35,943 bases of DNA. Origin: JABDJL01 sp047614505 (GTDB lineage Bacteria > Pseudomonadota > Gammaproteobacteria > Xanthomonadales > SZUA-36). The notes beneath the pieces are model-generated. The model saw nothing but the letters and a program-made list of their open reading frames with translations, did no database searches and was not told the DNA's origin. Numbering within the stretch: the stretch's first letter is position 1; each line of letters opens with the position of its first letter. A program made the position numbers and the translations under genes. The stretch lies in contig JBLHGQ010000015.1 of assembly GCA_047614505.1 (NCBI GenBank), positions 1 to 35,943 on the forward strand, read 5' to 3'. This document shows positions 26,565 to 33,710 of this stretch, in pieces.

Positions 26565-27119
26565 ATGAGTGAATTGGGAGAATCACATTTTCGTGACGTG
26601 AAACGCGAATCGGATATCAACTGGTCTCAATGGCAGGCGCGCGACCTTGCAACCCTGGTATTCGTGATTAAAGAAGGCAAGATTTTGCTGATCCACAAGA
26701 AGCGGGGCCTGGGCAAAGGCAAAGTGAACGGTCCAGGTGGAAAACTTGACCCCGGCGAGAATGCGGTTGAATGTGCAGCAAGGGAATGTCAGGAAGAGTT
26801 GGGAATTACCGTGAGCAATCTCGAGTGCATGGGCGAGCATAAATTCCAGTTCGTTGATGGCTACTCGATTCACTGCTGGGTATTTCGCACTTCGGATATT
26901 GAAGGTGTCGCAGTCGAGACTGACGAAGCGATTCCTCTTTGGACTGATATCAAAGAAATACCTTACGACAAAATGTGGGAAGACGATCGAATTTGGTTGC
27001 CAATGGTATTGGCCGGTACACCCTTCACAGCGCGTTGGGTATTTAATGATGACAGTATGTTGGACTACGAATTGGATATGGTTGATCACGTGGAGCCCGG
27101 TTCTCGGGCTGGCGAATAA
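26565..27119 (+). CDS. Nudix hydrolase, MTH1-like (8-oxo-dGTPase candidate)
   Basis: 184 residues from MSELG (GGGG immediately before the ATG; start moderately sure). The Nudix box G-x5-E-x7-REUxEExGU is complete at residues 59-81. Beyond the box it resembles MTH1/NUDT1: KKRGLGKGKVNGPGGK with Asn55 at the place of MTH1 Asn33, and KMWEDDRIWLP with Trp138 and Asp140-Asp141 at the place of MTH1 Trp117 and Asp119-Asp120, which hold the oxidised purine. So cleaning of oxidised purine nucleotides is likely. It lies in a tyrS-Nudix-dipeptidase run, 10 bases before the dipeptidase. Confidence 0.88.
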   Translation: MSELGESHFRDVKRESDINWSQWQARDLATLVFVIKEGKILLIHKKRGLGKGKVNGPGGKLDPGENAVECAARECQEELGITVSNLECMGEHKFQFVDGYSIHCWVFRTSDIEGVAVETDEAIPLWTDIKEIPYDKMWEDDRIWLPMVLAGTPFTARWVFNDDSMLDYELDMVDHVEPGSRAGE

Positions 27120-27129
27120 AGGAATTGTA

Positions 27130-28332
27130 ATGATAAAAAAATACCTGATTACGGCAATCAGTCTTTCTGTTTTATTTGCGTCCTATGCACAGGCAGAAGA
27201 GGATTTTTCGGTGTCTGCAGCTCAGATCACACATAAATATCCGTTGATTGACACCCATATAGACGTTCCCTACCGCATCCATAATGCCTGGGATGATGTA
27301 ACCGTTGGGACTGACTCAGGTGATTTTGATTACCCTCGGGCGATGGCAGGTGGCCTGAACATACCTTTTATGTCGATTTATACACCTGCAGACTCTGAAG
27401 TCAGCGGTAAAAGTAATCAGTTGGCGCATGAATTAATTGATGGTGTGGAAGCAATGGTTGGTCGTGCTCCAGACAAATTCATGATGGCGCACTCGGTTAG
27501 TGATGTTGAATCAGCGATGGCCCAGGGGAAAATTGGGCTGGCCTTGGGCATGGAAAATGGCTCGCCGATTGCCGGCGAACTCTCGAATGTAGAAGTGTTC
27601 GCCAAGCGCGGAATACGCTATATCACGTTGGCGCATTCTTCGAGCAATCACATTTCCGACTCTTCCTTTGACACCAACCGCCAGTGGAATGGCCTGAGTG
27701 AGTTTGGCCGCGAGGTAGTTGCGGAAATGAATCGCGTCGGGGTAATGGTCGATATCTCACATGTCTCCGACGAGGCTTTCTGGCAGGTACTTGATATTAG
27801 CAAGGTGCCGGTCATTGCCTCTCATTCATCACTACGTCATTTTGTGCCTGGTTTTGAACGGAACATGAGCGACGACATGCTTAAAGCACTGGCAAAAAAT
27901 GGTGGTGTTATCCAGATTAATTTTGGCTCTGCATTTATTGATCCCGAATCAAACAAGATTCTGTTAAAACTGTTTGCCGAACGGGCAGAGTTTATGGCAA
28001 AAAATTCAGTCACCGCTGGCAGTCCCGAAACCCGGGAGTTTATTGCTGCATTCAGAGAGAGCAACCCCACTCGTTTTGCATCAACCAGCCAGGTTGTTGA
28101 CCATTTTGATCATGTTGTCAGTCTGGTTGGAGCCGATCATGTTGGAATCGGTTCTGATTACGATGGTGTTGGGGACAGCTTACCGACTGGCCTGAAAGAC
28201 GTCAGCGCATACCCAAATCTCGTCGCTGAGTTTCTGAAACGCGGCTATACCGAAGAAGATATCGCCAAGATTCTCGGCGGCAACCTGTTAAGGGTTTGGG
28301 GTGAAGTGGAAACCTATGCCAAAGGGCATTAA
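27130..28332 (+). CDS. membrane dipeptidase (M19 family), exported
   Basis: 400 residues from ATG 27130 with GGA well placed upstream. The signal peptide ends at YAQA (about residue 22). Zinc dipeptidase of the renal dipeptidase group: DTHIDVPYR with the HxD pair, the bridging Glu region LALGMENGSP, MVDISHVSD, VIASHSSLRHF and VGIGSDYDGV. It should cleave dipeptides in the periplasm. Its stop shares one base with the start of the VTT membrane protein (TAATG), so both are coupled. Confidence 0.93.
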   Translation: MIKKYLITAISLSVLFASYAQAEEDFSVSAAQITHKYPLIDTHIDVPYRIHNAWDDVTVGTDSGDFDYPRAMAGGLNIPFMSIYTPADSEVSGKSNQLAHELIDGVEAMVGRAPDKFMMAHSVSDVESAMAQGKIGLALGMENGSPIAGELSNVEVFAKRGIRYITLAHSSSNHISDSSFDTNRQWNGLSEFGREVVAEMNRVGVMVDISHVSDEAFWQVLDISKVPVIASHSSLRHFVPGFERNMSDDMLKALAKNGGVIQINFGSAFIDPESNKILLKLFAERAEFMAKNSVTAGSPETREFIAAFRESNPTRFASTSQVVDHFDHVVSLVGADHVGIGSDYDGVGDSLPTGLKDVSAYPNLVAEFLKRGYTEEDIAKILGGNLLRVWGEVETYAKGH

Positions 28333-28946
28333 TGGAACACATTATTTCTTTTATCGAATGGTTGCAGGCCAATCCGCAGCTGAGTGGTATTGCTTTTGTA
28401 TTGGCATTTGCGGCCATTCTCGCTGTGGGCATTCCGGGTGGAAACGCATTAATGCTAGCCAGTGGCATGCTTTTTGGAACTTTTCAGGGTGGTTTACTCG
28501 CTGTGACCGGTGGAGTATTGGCGGCGTTTACAACCCATGCCCTGGTTCGAACGGCCTTTGGTAACTGGCTTGATCGCAGGGCTGGTGATCAAAGGAGTTC
28601 TGTTCGTTACTTTGTGCAGCACGGAAATTTTCTGCTGCTGGTAATCCCAAGACTCATTCCGGTTATTCCGTTTTTTGTGATCAATGTGGCAATGACTGCC
28701 GCTGGAGTGCCGAAAAAAAGCTTTATGTTGAGCACATTTCTTGGTTTGATCCCGATCGCTTTCAGTCTCGCCAGTATTGGTTCAGAGATTGGCAGTATTC
28801 GTGCCCTTTCAGGCGTGAGTGCGTCAAGTCTGTTGCTTTCACCAGGTTTGTATCTTCCATTGGGTGGTCTGATTTTAATGACCGTGTCGGGCTGGTTGTG
28901 GGTCAGGAATCACCAGAAAGAGTCCGGGTCCGGGCCCGAAGCTTGA
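28332..28946 (+). CDS. VTT (TVP38/TMEM64, DedA-like) membrane protein
   Basis: 204 residues with about five hydrophobic segments. Conserved VTT-domain features: GGNALMLASGMLFGTFQGG, a gap, then VIPRLIPVIPFFVINVAMTAAGV, which is the F/Y-x-R-x-x-P-x-x-P re-entrant loop motif. Members act as lipid scramblases or transporters (undecaprenyl phosphate flipping in the DedA branch), but the substrate here is unknown. It overlaps the GT39 gene tail-to-tail by 44 bases. Confidence 0.88.
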   Translation: MEHIISFIEWLQANPQLSGIAFVLAFAAILAVGIPGGNALMLASGMLFGTFQGGLLAVTGGVLAAFTTHALVRTAFGNWLDRRAGDQRSSVRYFVQHGNFLLLVIPRLIPVIPFFVINVAMTAAGVPKKSFMLSTFLGLIPIAFSLASIGSEIGSIRALSGVSASSLLLSPGLYLPLGGLILMTVSGWLWVRNHQKESGSGPEA

Positions 28947-30549
28947 ACACCAGTGCTGACGGTGTGCTTCTCCACGGATCTCCCAGGCTGTCACGAATAT
29001 CTTTTTCACACTTTGATGAAACCATTTCAATATGTCTGGCTCCCAGGGGAAACTGTTTCCGGAACACCAGGTAATCCGCCTTAACTTTCTGCTTGAGCAC
29101 GTCCTGCAATGTGGCAAAGTTTCTAAATGCCAGGCCATCGACATCCTGTCTCAGTTCTCCATATAGTTTATCGGCACATGTGCCTCCAACAAATCCAACC
29201 ATCACTTTTTGTTGATGAATTTCCTGGTGCAGGGCCAGCGCATTCCAGTTCGACTCGAGATACCATGGCGCTTCAACAATAACTGCATCGCCGCCAGGAT
29301 GCAGCTCAGCAATTTCGTGATAAAAAATTTCCGGGCTCACCGGTACCAACGCGGTCCTGATGGGGTTTCTCCCGGTATTAAAGTCGAACTGCTTCGACAT
29401 GTGGTGGGTAAACTGACTATTGCCGGCATCCGCCTGAGGAAGGGGCCCGGCAAAGAAAAGTGCAAGCAATAAAACAGGAATGATCAGGTTTGTTACTGAG
29501 TCTGAGGCAGAAAACATTCTTGCCAGGCTGCTCGATGTCTGTACCAGTCCGATTGCAGCCAGAGCCAGAAAAATCGACAGCAGACCGATCAGGTAGCGGG
29601 CAAAAACGATACCGTGATTGATCCACTCGGCACCCGTCAATGACACGGCAACGGTGGCGGCAACCACGATCATCATCATATAAAGTGAAAAGGATGCGTC
29701 ACGGCGATACAGAATAAACAGACCGCGACTTGCCATCAGCAAGACGAATACTGTAACTGCGAGATATCCTGAGCCGGTAAACAATGTGGCGGCTACAGAA
29801 AATGAACCCAGTCCCACATGGTGTATGCCGGATTTAACCGCCAGTGAAGCAAAATCTTCTGCAACAGGTACAAAGAGCAGTGCTGAAACGCTCAAGGCAA
29901 TGATCATTCCGCTAATACATAATCGACGCAGGTCTGAAAGCCTTTGCTGACCTCCTATCACCTCAACTGAAAACCACAGGAAGGGTGCAACCGTTACAGC
30001 GAGGCTGACAGGGTTGAGCCAAGCGGCTAATACGGTACAACCTATCCAGGTGAAGCAATCTATGTGTCTGTTGTTTTGCCACCAACGCCAGGCAAAAATG
30101 ATTGCAGCGCCCCCTAGTAACGCCAGCAACATATAGGGTCGGGCGATCCGGCTGTAATTGACCAGAAACGGCGAAATGGCGATTAAGGCCGCCATAGTCA
30201 CGCACTCGCGCGGTTTGAGCCATTCTCGCATCAACCATGGAAGCGCAATGATGGCGACAATTCCGGCGAGCAAGGATGGTGCCCGCATGGTGATTTCGCT
30301 AAGGCCAATGGTCTGCGAAAAAAACTCGTATAAAAGTGTCAGTGGGATACTGTGGTCTGCATGGCCCAGGTGTGAAAAGATCCAGCCGTAGCCGTGATCC
30401 TGAACCGCATTAAGAGCATGCCATTCATCATCGAGAATGATCTGGTCGCCGACCCGGAAAAAACGCAGGAAAGAGCCAAAGCCCAAAACCAGAAAAGCTG
30501 GCCAGTATTTGACCCAAATAGTATCGCCAGATTCAGCCTTAGCCACCAT
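28903..30549 (-). CDS. GT39-type membrane glycosyltransferase
   Basis: 548 residues with about ten membrane segments. The first loop has LDDEWHALNAVQDHGYGW, with the acidic DDE typical of ArnT/PMT-like (GT-C) enzymes that use polyprenyl-phosphate sugars on the outer face of the inner membrane. RIARPYMLLALLGG follows, as in other members. The C-terminal 150 residues are soluble. It overlaps the GT2 gene by 11 bases, so the GT2 enzyme likely makes its lipid-linked sugar donor. The acceptor is unknown. The tail-to-tail overlap with the VTT gene is 44 bases. Confidence 0.85.
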   Translation of the reverse strand: MVAKAESGDTIWVKYWPAFLVLGFGSFLRFFRVGDQIILDDEWHALNAVQDHGYGWIFSHLGHADHSIPLTLLYEFFSQTIGLSEITMRAPSLLAGIVAIIALPWLMREWLKPRECVTMAALIAISPFLVNYSRIARPYMLLALLGGAAIIFAWRWWQNNRHIDCFTWIGCTVLAAWLNPVSLAVTVAPFLWFSVEVIGGQQRLSDLRRLCISGMIIALSVSALLFVPVAEDFASLAVKSGIHHVGLGSFSVAATLFTGSGYLAVTVFVLLMASRGLFILYRRDASFSLYMMMIVVAATVAVSLTGAEWINHGIVFARYLIGLLSIFLALAAIGLVQTSSSLARMFSASDSVTNLIIPVLLLALFFAGPLPQADAGNSQFTHHMSKQFDFNTGRNPIRTALVPVSPEIFYHEIAELHPGGDAVIVEAPWYLESNWNALALHQEIHQQKVMVGFVGGTCADKLYGELRQDVDGLAFRNFATLQDVLKQKVKADYLVFRKQFPLGARHIEMVSSKCEKDIRDSLGDPWRSTPSALVFKLRARTRTLSGDS

Positions 30550-31282
30550 ATCGCGCTGATTTCATAATGCCTGAACGGTGTAAAACATGTTGAATGCTCA
30601 CCCTGATAACACCGAGGCCATATTTAACGCTCGGGCCAAGCCGGATGGAGGAGGCATCGTCGAAGTAGAGCGTGGGGCAGGTCACCTCGCCGATTGAAAA
30701 TCCGGCCATAAAAATTTGTGATATCACTTCATTGTCAAACACGAAATCATCGGAATTCTGGTGATAATCAATTCCACTCAATACATCCGCTGAGTAAGCC
30801 CGGTAACCGGTGTGATATTCAGAAAGTTTTTGGCCGAGCAATATATTCTGCATCAGGGTGAGCAGTCGATTAGCCACGTATTTGTACCAGGGCATGCCAC
30901 CATCCAATGCACCGTTGCCAAGGATGCGCGAGCCGAAAACGACCGGATGCACATCGAGCGCAATCAATGATGACATTGCAGTGATCAGTTTGGGTGTGTA
31001 CTGATAGTCGGGATGCAGCATGACGATAATGTCGGCACCTAATTCAAGTGCTTTGTCATAACAGGTTTTCTGATTTCCGCCGTAGCCGCGGTTCTGATCG
31101 TGTTTGATGATATGCCCGATGCCCAGTGACTGGCCGGTCTCCACGGTGGCATCTGTACTGTGGTCATCTACCAGGATGATCTCATCCACGATATCAGCTG
31201 GAATTTCGCGAACCGTTTTTTCCAGCGTTTTTGCCGCGTTATATGCTGGTAGAACGATCACAAGTTTTTTGCCGTTGATCAT
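30539..31282 (-). CDS. GT2 family glycosyltransferase (DPM1-like)
   Basis: 247 residues. GT-A fold: LVIVLPAYNAAKTLEKTV at the N-terminus, EIILVDDHSTDAT, NRGYGGNQKTCYDKAL, and the metal-binding D-x-D-like site MLHPDYQY. No C-terminal membrane helix, as in soluble dolichyl/polyprenyl-phosphate mannose synthase-like enzymes. It probably transfers a hexose from a nucleotide sugar to a polyprenyl phosphate for the coupled GT39 enzyme. Confidence 0.9.
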   Translation of the reverse strand: MINGKKLVIVLPAYNAAKTLEKTVREIPADIVDEIILVDDHSTDATVETGQSLGIGHIIKHDQNRGYGGNQKTCYDKALELGADIIVMLHPDYQYTPKLITAMSSLIALDVHPVVFGSRILGNGALDGGMPWYKYVANRLLTLMQNILLGQKLSEYHTGYRAYSADVLSGIDYHQNSDDFVFDNEVISQIFMAGFSIGEVTCPTLYFDDASSIRLGPSVKYGLGVIRVSIQHVLHRSGIMKSARYGG

Positions 31283-31315
31283 GTTCTTAGCCTAACTCAA
31301 AAAGCCATCAGATGA

Positions 31316-31507
31316 TCAGTCGTTCTCGGCACGAACCTGAACCGTACAACTGCCATCTGGCGAAAGGTCCACCAGGATTTCAATTGGCCGGCAGCAAACC
31401 TGACAATCCTCAATGTATTGCATAGAACCAGCTGACCCGTCGACCAGGATGGTAATGGTTTCGCCACAATAGGGGCAAGCAATGTCAGTTTCTTCGAGCT
31501 GGTTCAT
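31316..31507 (-). CDS. CPXCG-motif cysteine-rich protein
   Basis: 63 residues from ATG 31507 (MNQLEETDIACPYCGE), with AAGGGA five bases upstream; a TTG at 31531 would add eight residues and lacks that site. Contains CPYCG and EDCQVCCRPIEI, so probably binds a metal. Homologues of this length occur widely in gammaproteobacteria, function unknown. The start lies 16 bases after the HNH gene stop. Confidence 0.85.
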   Translation of the reverse strand: MNQLEETDIACPYCGETITILVDGSAGSMQYIEDCQVCCRPIEILVDLSPDGSCTVQVRAEND

Positions 31508-31523
31508 GAAATCCCTTAGATCC

Positions 31524-32873
31524 TCATTCAAGTTTCAATAATGCCTCTACCGCCATATTTTTGTCCATCTGCTCGCCATACCATGCCGGGACCGGGGTTT
31601 TCGGGGTGATGTTCAGGCCATTATTGCGGTTAACGGATTTGATTGCCTTTAAGTTTCCGCGGAAACGTGTGTCGGGCCCGCGTGGGATGACTTTGCCGCT
31701 GGGCAACGTGAATTTTATAGTGCCGCCAGGGTTAGCTTTAACACCAAAACCACCTTCATGCACCAGCCGGTGATGGGTGCGACATAGCAAAACCAGATTA
31801 TCCATACTGGTTTCACCGCCATCCGCCCAGTGTTTGATGTGATGGGCATCCACAAAGCGGGTGCAACTGCAGCCCGGAAAATGGCAACCGCCGTCGCGGC
31901 GTTGCAGTGCACGACGGATAGCAGGCGGAATAGAGCGGGACTTGCGGCCGATATTGAGTAAGTTTCCCCTATTATTGTTATGCCAGTGTACGACCGAACA
32001 ATCACAGGCCATGCGCCGTGACGTTTCCGCGGAAACGTGGACACAACTTTGCCCGGGCCCTTCAATTTCTGCCTCAGCCCCCGCACCATCGGCTTTCAAA
32101 GTGTCGATATCCGTGTGGATATTGATCAAATAGCGGTCACCGCCTGAATGCTCATGTTTGGCATTCGCAAGAAAACCCTCAAACACACGTTCCAGTGCAT
32201 CAGCCCGACGTGTCGCGATCGGCTCTGGAATTGCGTGGCTGGTGTCGCTCGACGTTTCCGCGGAAACGTCTTCGCTGACTTTTTCAGTTTCTTCAAACAA
32301 CTGATCCATCGCCGCTTGCATGGCTTTGACCATCAATGCGCCCTGTTCGCGGCTGAGCCTGCCTTTGAACACCCAGGAACCGTCGGTGTCCTGGAACCAG
32401 CTCAACTCGCGCTGGCTGTGGCAGAGGTTTTCTTCAGCCAGTGCCTCGATGCGTTTGGTTTTGCGATAAAGACGCACTTGCTGTTCTACATGGCTGGCAG
32501 TGCCGCCAAGCGCGACTTCCAGCAGTGCCACCTCATTTTTCGCAGTAGCGACCCGGGTCATGGCGCGTACCTTGGAATAACTAACTCGACCGTCCTTCAT
32601 TGCTCCACTAATTTTTGGCAATACAGGCAAAGCGTTTGCCACCCGCACTTTCTCTCTGGCAGCACCCAGGTTCATGCCGCATTTCCAGTTCAACCAATGC
32701 GCACAGGAGTGAATGCCCACACCCTGCCAGCCACCATGCTGATCAAACTCGTAAATCAGTTTCAATAACTGGTAGCTGCCTGCATCCAGGTGCGAGGCCA
32801 GTTCGGTAATCTGGTCAGCAAGTGCAGGAAGGCATTGGGCGGCAAATTTCTGTAATGGAAGTGCGGTTTTCAT
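31524..32873 (-). CDS. DUF222-HNH endonuclease, SOS-box regulated
   Basis: 449 residues. The N-terminal DUF222 domain (about residues 20-290) is followed by an HNH nuclease domain with RDGGCHFPGC, DAHHIKHWADGG (from residue 342) and DNLVLLCRTHHRLVH, including the paired cysteines that hold structural zinc. It is the 13E12-like group whose biological role is unknown. Upstream lie a good promoter and a near-perfect LexA box over the -10, so SOS induction is expected. The gene contains three copies of a palindrome (see repeats): two encode VSAETS in the linker and one encodes RFRGN after the HNH domain, in another frame. The CPXCG gene follows after 16 bases. Confidence 0.9.
   Translation of the reverse strand: MKTALPLQKFAAQCLPALADQITELASHLDAGSYQLLKLIYEFDQHGGWQGVGIHSCAHWLNWKCGMNLGAAREKVRVANALPVLPKISGAMKDGRVSYSKVRAMTRVATAKNEVALLEVALGGTASHVEQQVRLYRKTKRIEALAEENLCHSQRELSWFQDTDGSWVFKGRLSREQGALMVKAMQAAMDQLFEETEKVSEDVSAETSSDTSHAIPEPIATRRADALERVFEGFLANAKHEHSGGDRYLINIHTDIDTLKADGAGAEAEIEGPGQSCVHVSAETSRRMACDCSVVHWHNNNRGNLLNIGRKSRSIPPAIRRALQRRDGGCHFPGCSCTRFVDAHHIKHWADGGETSMDNLVLLCRTHHRLVHEGGFGVKANPGGTIKFTLPSGKVIPRGPDTRFRGNLKAIKSVNRNNGLNITPKTPVPAWYGEQMDKNMAVEALLKLE
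31653..31666. repeat. palindrome copy A inside the HNH gene
   Basis: GTTTCCGCGGAAAC, a perfect 14-base palindrome with AA on one side and GT on the other. It encodes RFRGN (about residues 403-407 of the HNH protein), a different reading frame from copies B and C. Confidence 0.95.
32021..32038. repeat. palindrome copy B inside the HNH gene
   Basis: ACGTTTCCGCGGAAACGT, a perfect 18-base palindrome encoding part of HVSAETSR (about residues 279-285). Confidence 0.95.
32251..32270. repeat. palindrome copy C inside the HNH gene
   Basis: GACGTTTCCGCGGAAACGTC, a perfect 20-base palindrome encoding part of DVSAETSS (about residues 202-208), same frame as copy B. Confidence 0.95.
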
Positions 32874-32895
32874 GATAAATTCTCGTCTTTATGAA

Positions 32896-32915
32896 TACTG
32901 TTTAAATATACAGTA
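32896..32915. promoter_or_regulatory. LexA (SOS) box of the HNH gene
   Basis: TACTGTTTAAATATACAGTA: both TACTG and CAGTA arms are perfect and the ten-base centre is all A/T, as in the gammaproteobacterial LexA site. It ends 22 bases upstream of the HNH ATG and covers the -10 element, the right place for repression. Confidence 0.85.
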
Positions 32916-32933
32916 TAAAGACAAATAAATCAA
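32905..32933 (-). promoter_or_regulatory. promoter of the HNH gene
   Basis: -35 TTGATT (complement 32928-32933), exactly 17 bases, -10 TATATT (complement 32905-32910), inside the LexA box. Confidence 0.65.
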
Positions 32934-32985
32934 TATATACAAATAGTTATATGTGTATTTATCCGTCTTTATTGCCTTCTTGAAC

Positions 32986-33022
32986 GGCTAGAGCTGATTC
33001 CTGACTGGTTCCTGTTCTAGCC
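32986..33022. repeat. inverted repeat between HNH and NTF2-like genes
   Basis: Arms GGCTAGA (32986-32992) and TCTAGCC (33016-33022) with a 23-base loop and partial extra pairing. No T-run follows, so not a typical terminator; role unknown. Confidence 0.45.
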
Positions 33023-33115
33023 TTGCTGGTTTAGCGGTTACACTAGCGCACAACAGCGGTAACAAAGAAACAAGGCATTGTCATTTTTTAACGAATGAAG
33101 GAGGGTTAAAAACAA

Positions 33116-33634
33116 ATGCTTTCTGAAAAACAGCAACAAATGGTGACGCTTTTCGAGCGGCACGTGGCTGCCGAGCTTGAGGGCGACCTCGATACGACCA
33201 TGGCCACCATGAGTGACGACCCCCATTTGCACAATGTTCCCACCATGATTGGAGGCAATGGCCAGGTGGGTGTTCACGCCTTCTACCGCGACCACCTGGT
33301 AGGCCAGTTCTTTCCACCGGATGTGGAGATGCGAAGCGTATCGCGTACAGTGGGACAGGATCAAATCGTCGATGAATTGGTCATCAGTTTTACCCATACC
33401 AGCGTCATTGACTGGATGCTACCAGGCGTTGCGCCCACAGGAAAACCGGTCGAGATAGCTTTCGCCGTGATCGTGGGCTTCAAGGACGGCAAGGTTTCCC
33501 ACGAACATATTTATTGGGACCAGGCCAGCGTTCTGGTACAGATTGGATTGCTTGATCCTGCCGGGCTACCGGTGGTGGGTGCCGAGAGCGCACGCAGGGT
33601 GCTGAATCCCAAATTACCAGCGCGAGTGTTTTGA
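33116..33634 (+). CDS. NTF2-like (SnoaL-type) protein
   Basis: 172 residues with a strong ribosome site (AAGGAGGG) upstream of the ATG. Pattern of the NTF2-like fold: an N-terminal helix (QQQMVTLFERHVAAELEGDLD), TMATMSDDPHLHNVP, GVHAFYRDHLVGQFF, and the late strand DGKVSHEHIYWDQASVLVQIGLL, as in SnoaL-type polyketide cyclase/ester hydrolase relatives. No signal peptide. The activity is unknown. The metalloprotease-like gene follows after about 75 bases containing a long palindrome. Confidence 0.75.
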   Translation: MLSEKQQQMVTLFERHVAAELEGDLDTTMATMSDDPHLHNVPTMIGGNGQVGVHAFYRDHLVGQFFPPDVEMRSVSRTVGQDQIVDELVISFTHTSVIDWMLPGVAPTGKPVEIAFAVIVGFKDGKVSHEHIYWDQASVLVQIGLLDPAGLPVVGAESARRVLNPKLPARVF

Positions 33635-33658
33635 AAAAGCAGGCTTGTCGCCTGGGCA

Positions 33659-33680
33659 ATTCGACGCGATCGAGTCGAAT
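33659..33680. repeat. 22-base near-palindrome
   Basis: ATTCGAC and GTCGAAT arms flank a centre containing CGATCG; only two mirror positions fail. It lies between the NTF2-like stop and the next gene. It could be an operator or an RNA hairpin; no T-run follows. Confidence 0.6.
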
Positions 33681-33710
33681 GTCACGCTGCCCGACGCTCA
33701 CTGATTGATG

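Noticed and set aside
26854..27129. Extended N-terminus of the dipeptidase
   Set aside because: It lies over the Nudix gene in another frame; the signal peptide and ribosome site fix the start at 27130.
31260..32700. Insertion-sequence or intron ends around the HNH gene
   Set aside because: No terminal inverted repeats or target duplications were seen; the palindromes are internal.
32986..33022. Terminator between the HNH and NTF2-like genes
   Set aside because: The long loop and missing T-run do not fit a rho-independent terminator, and both neighbouring genes are transcribed away from it.
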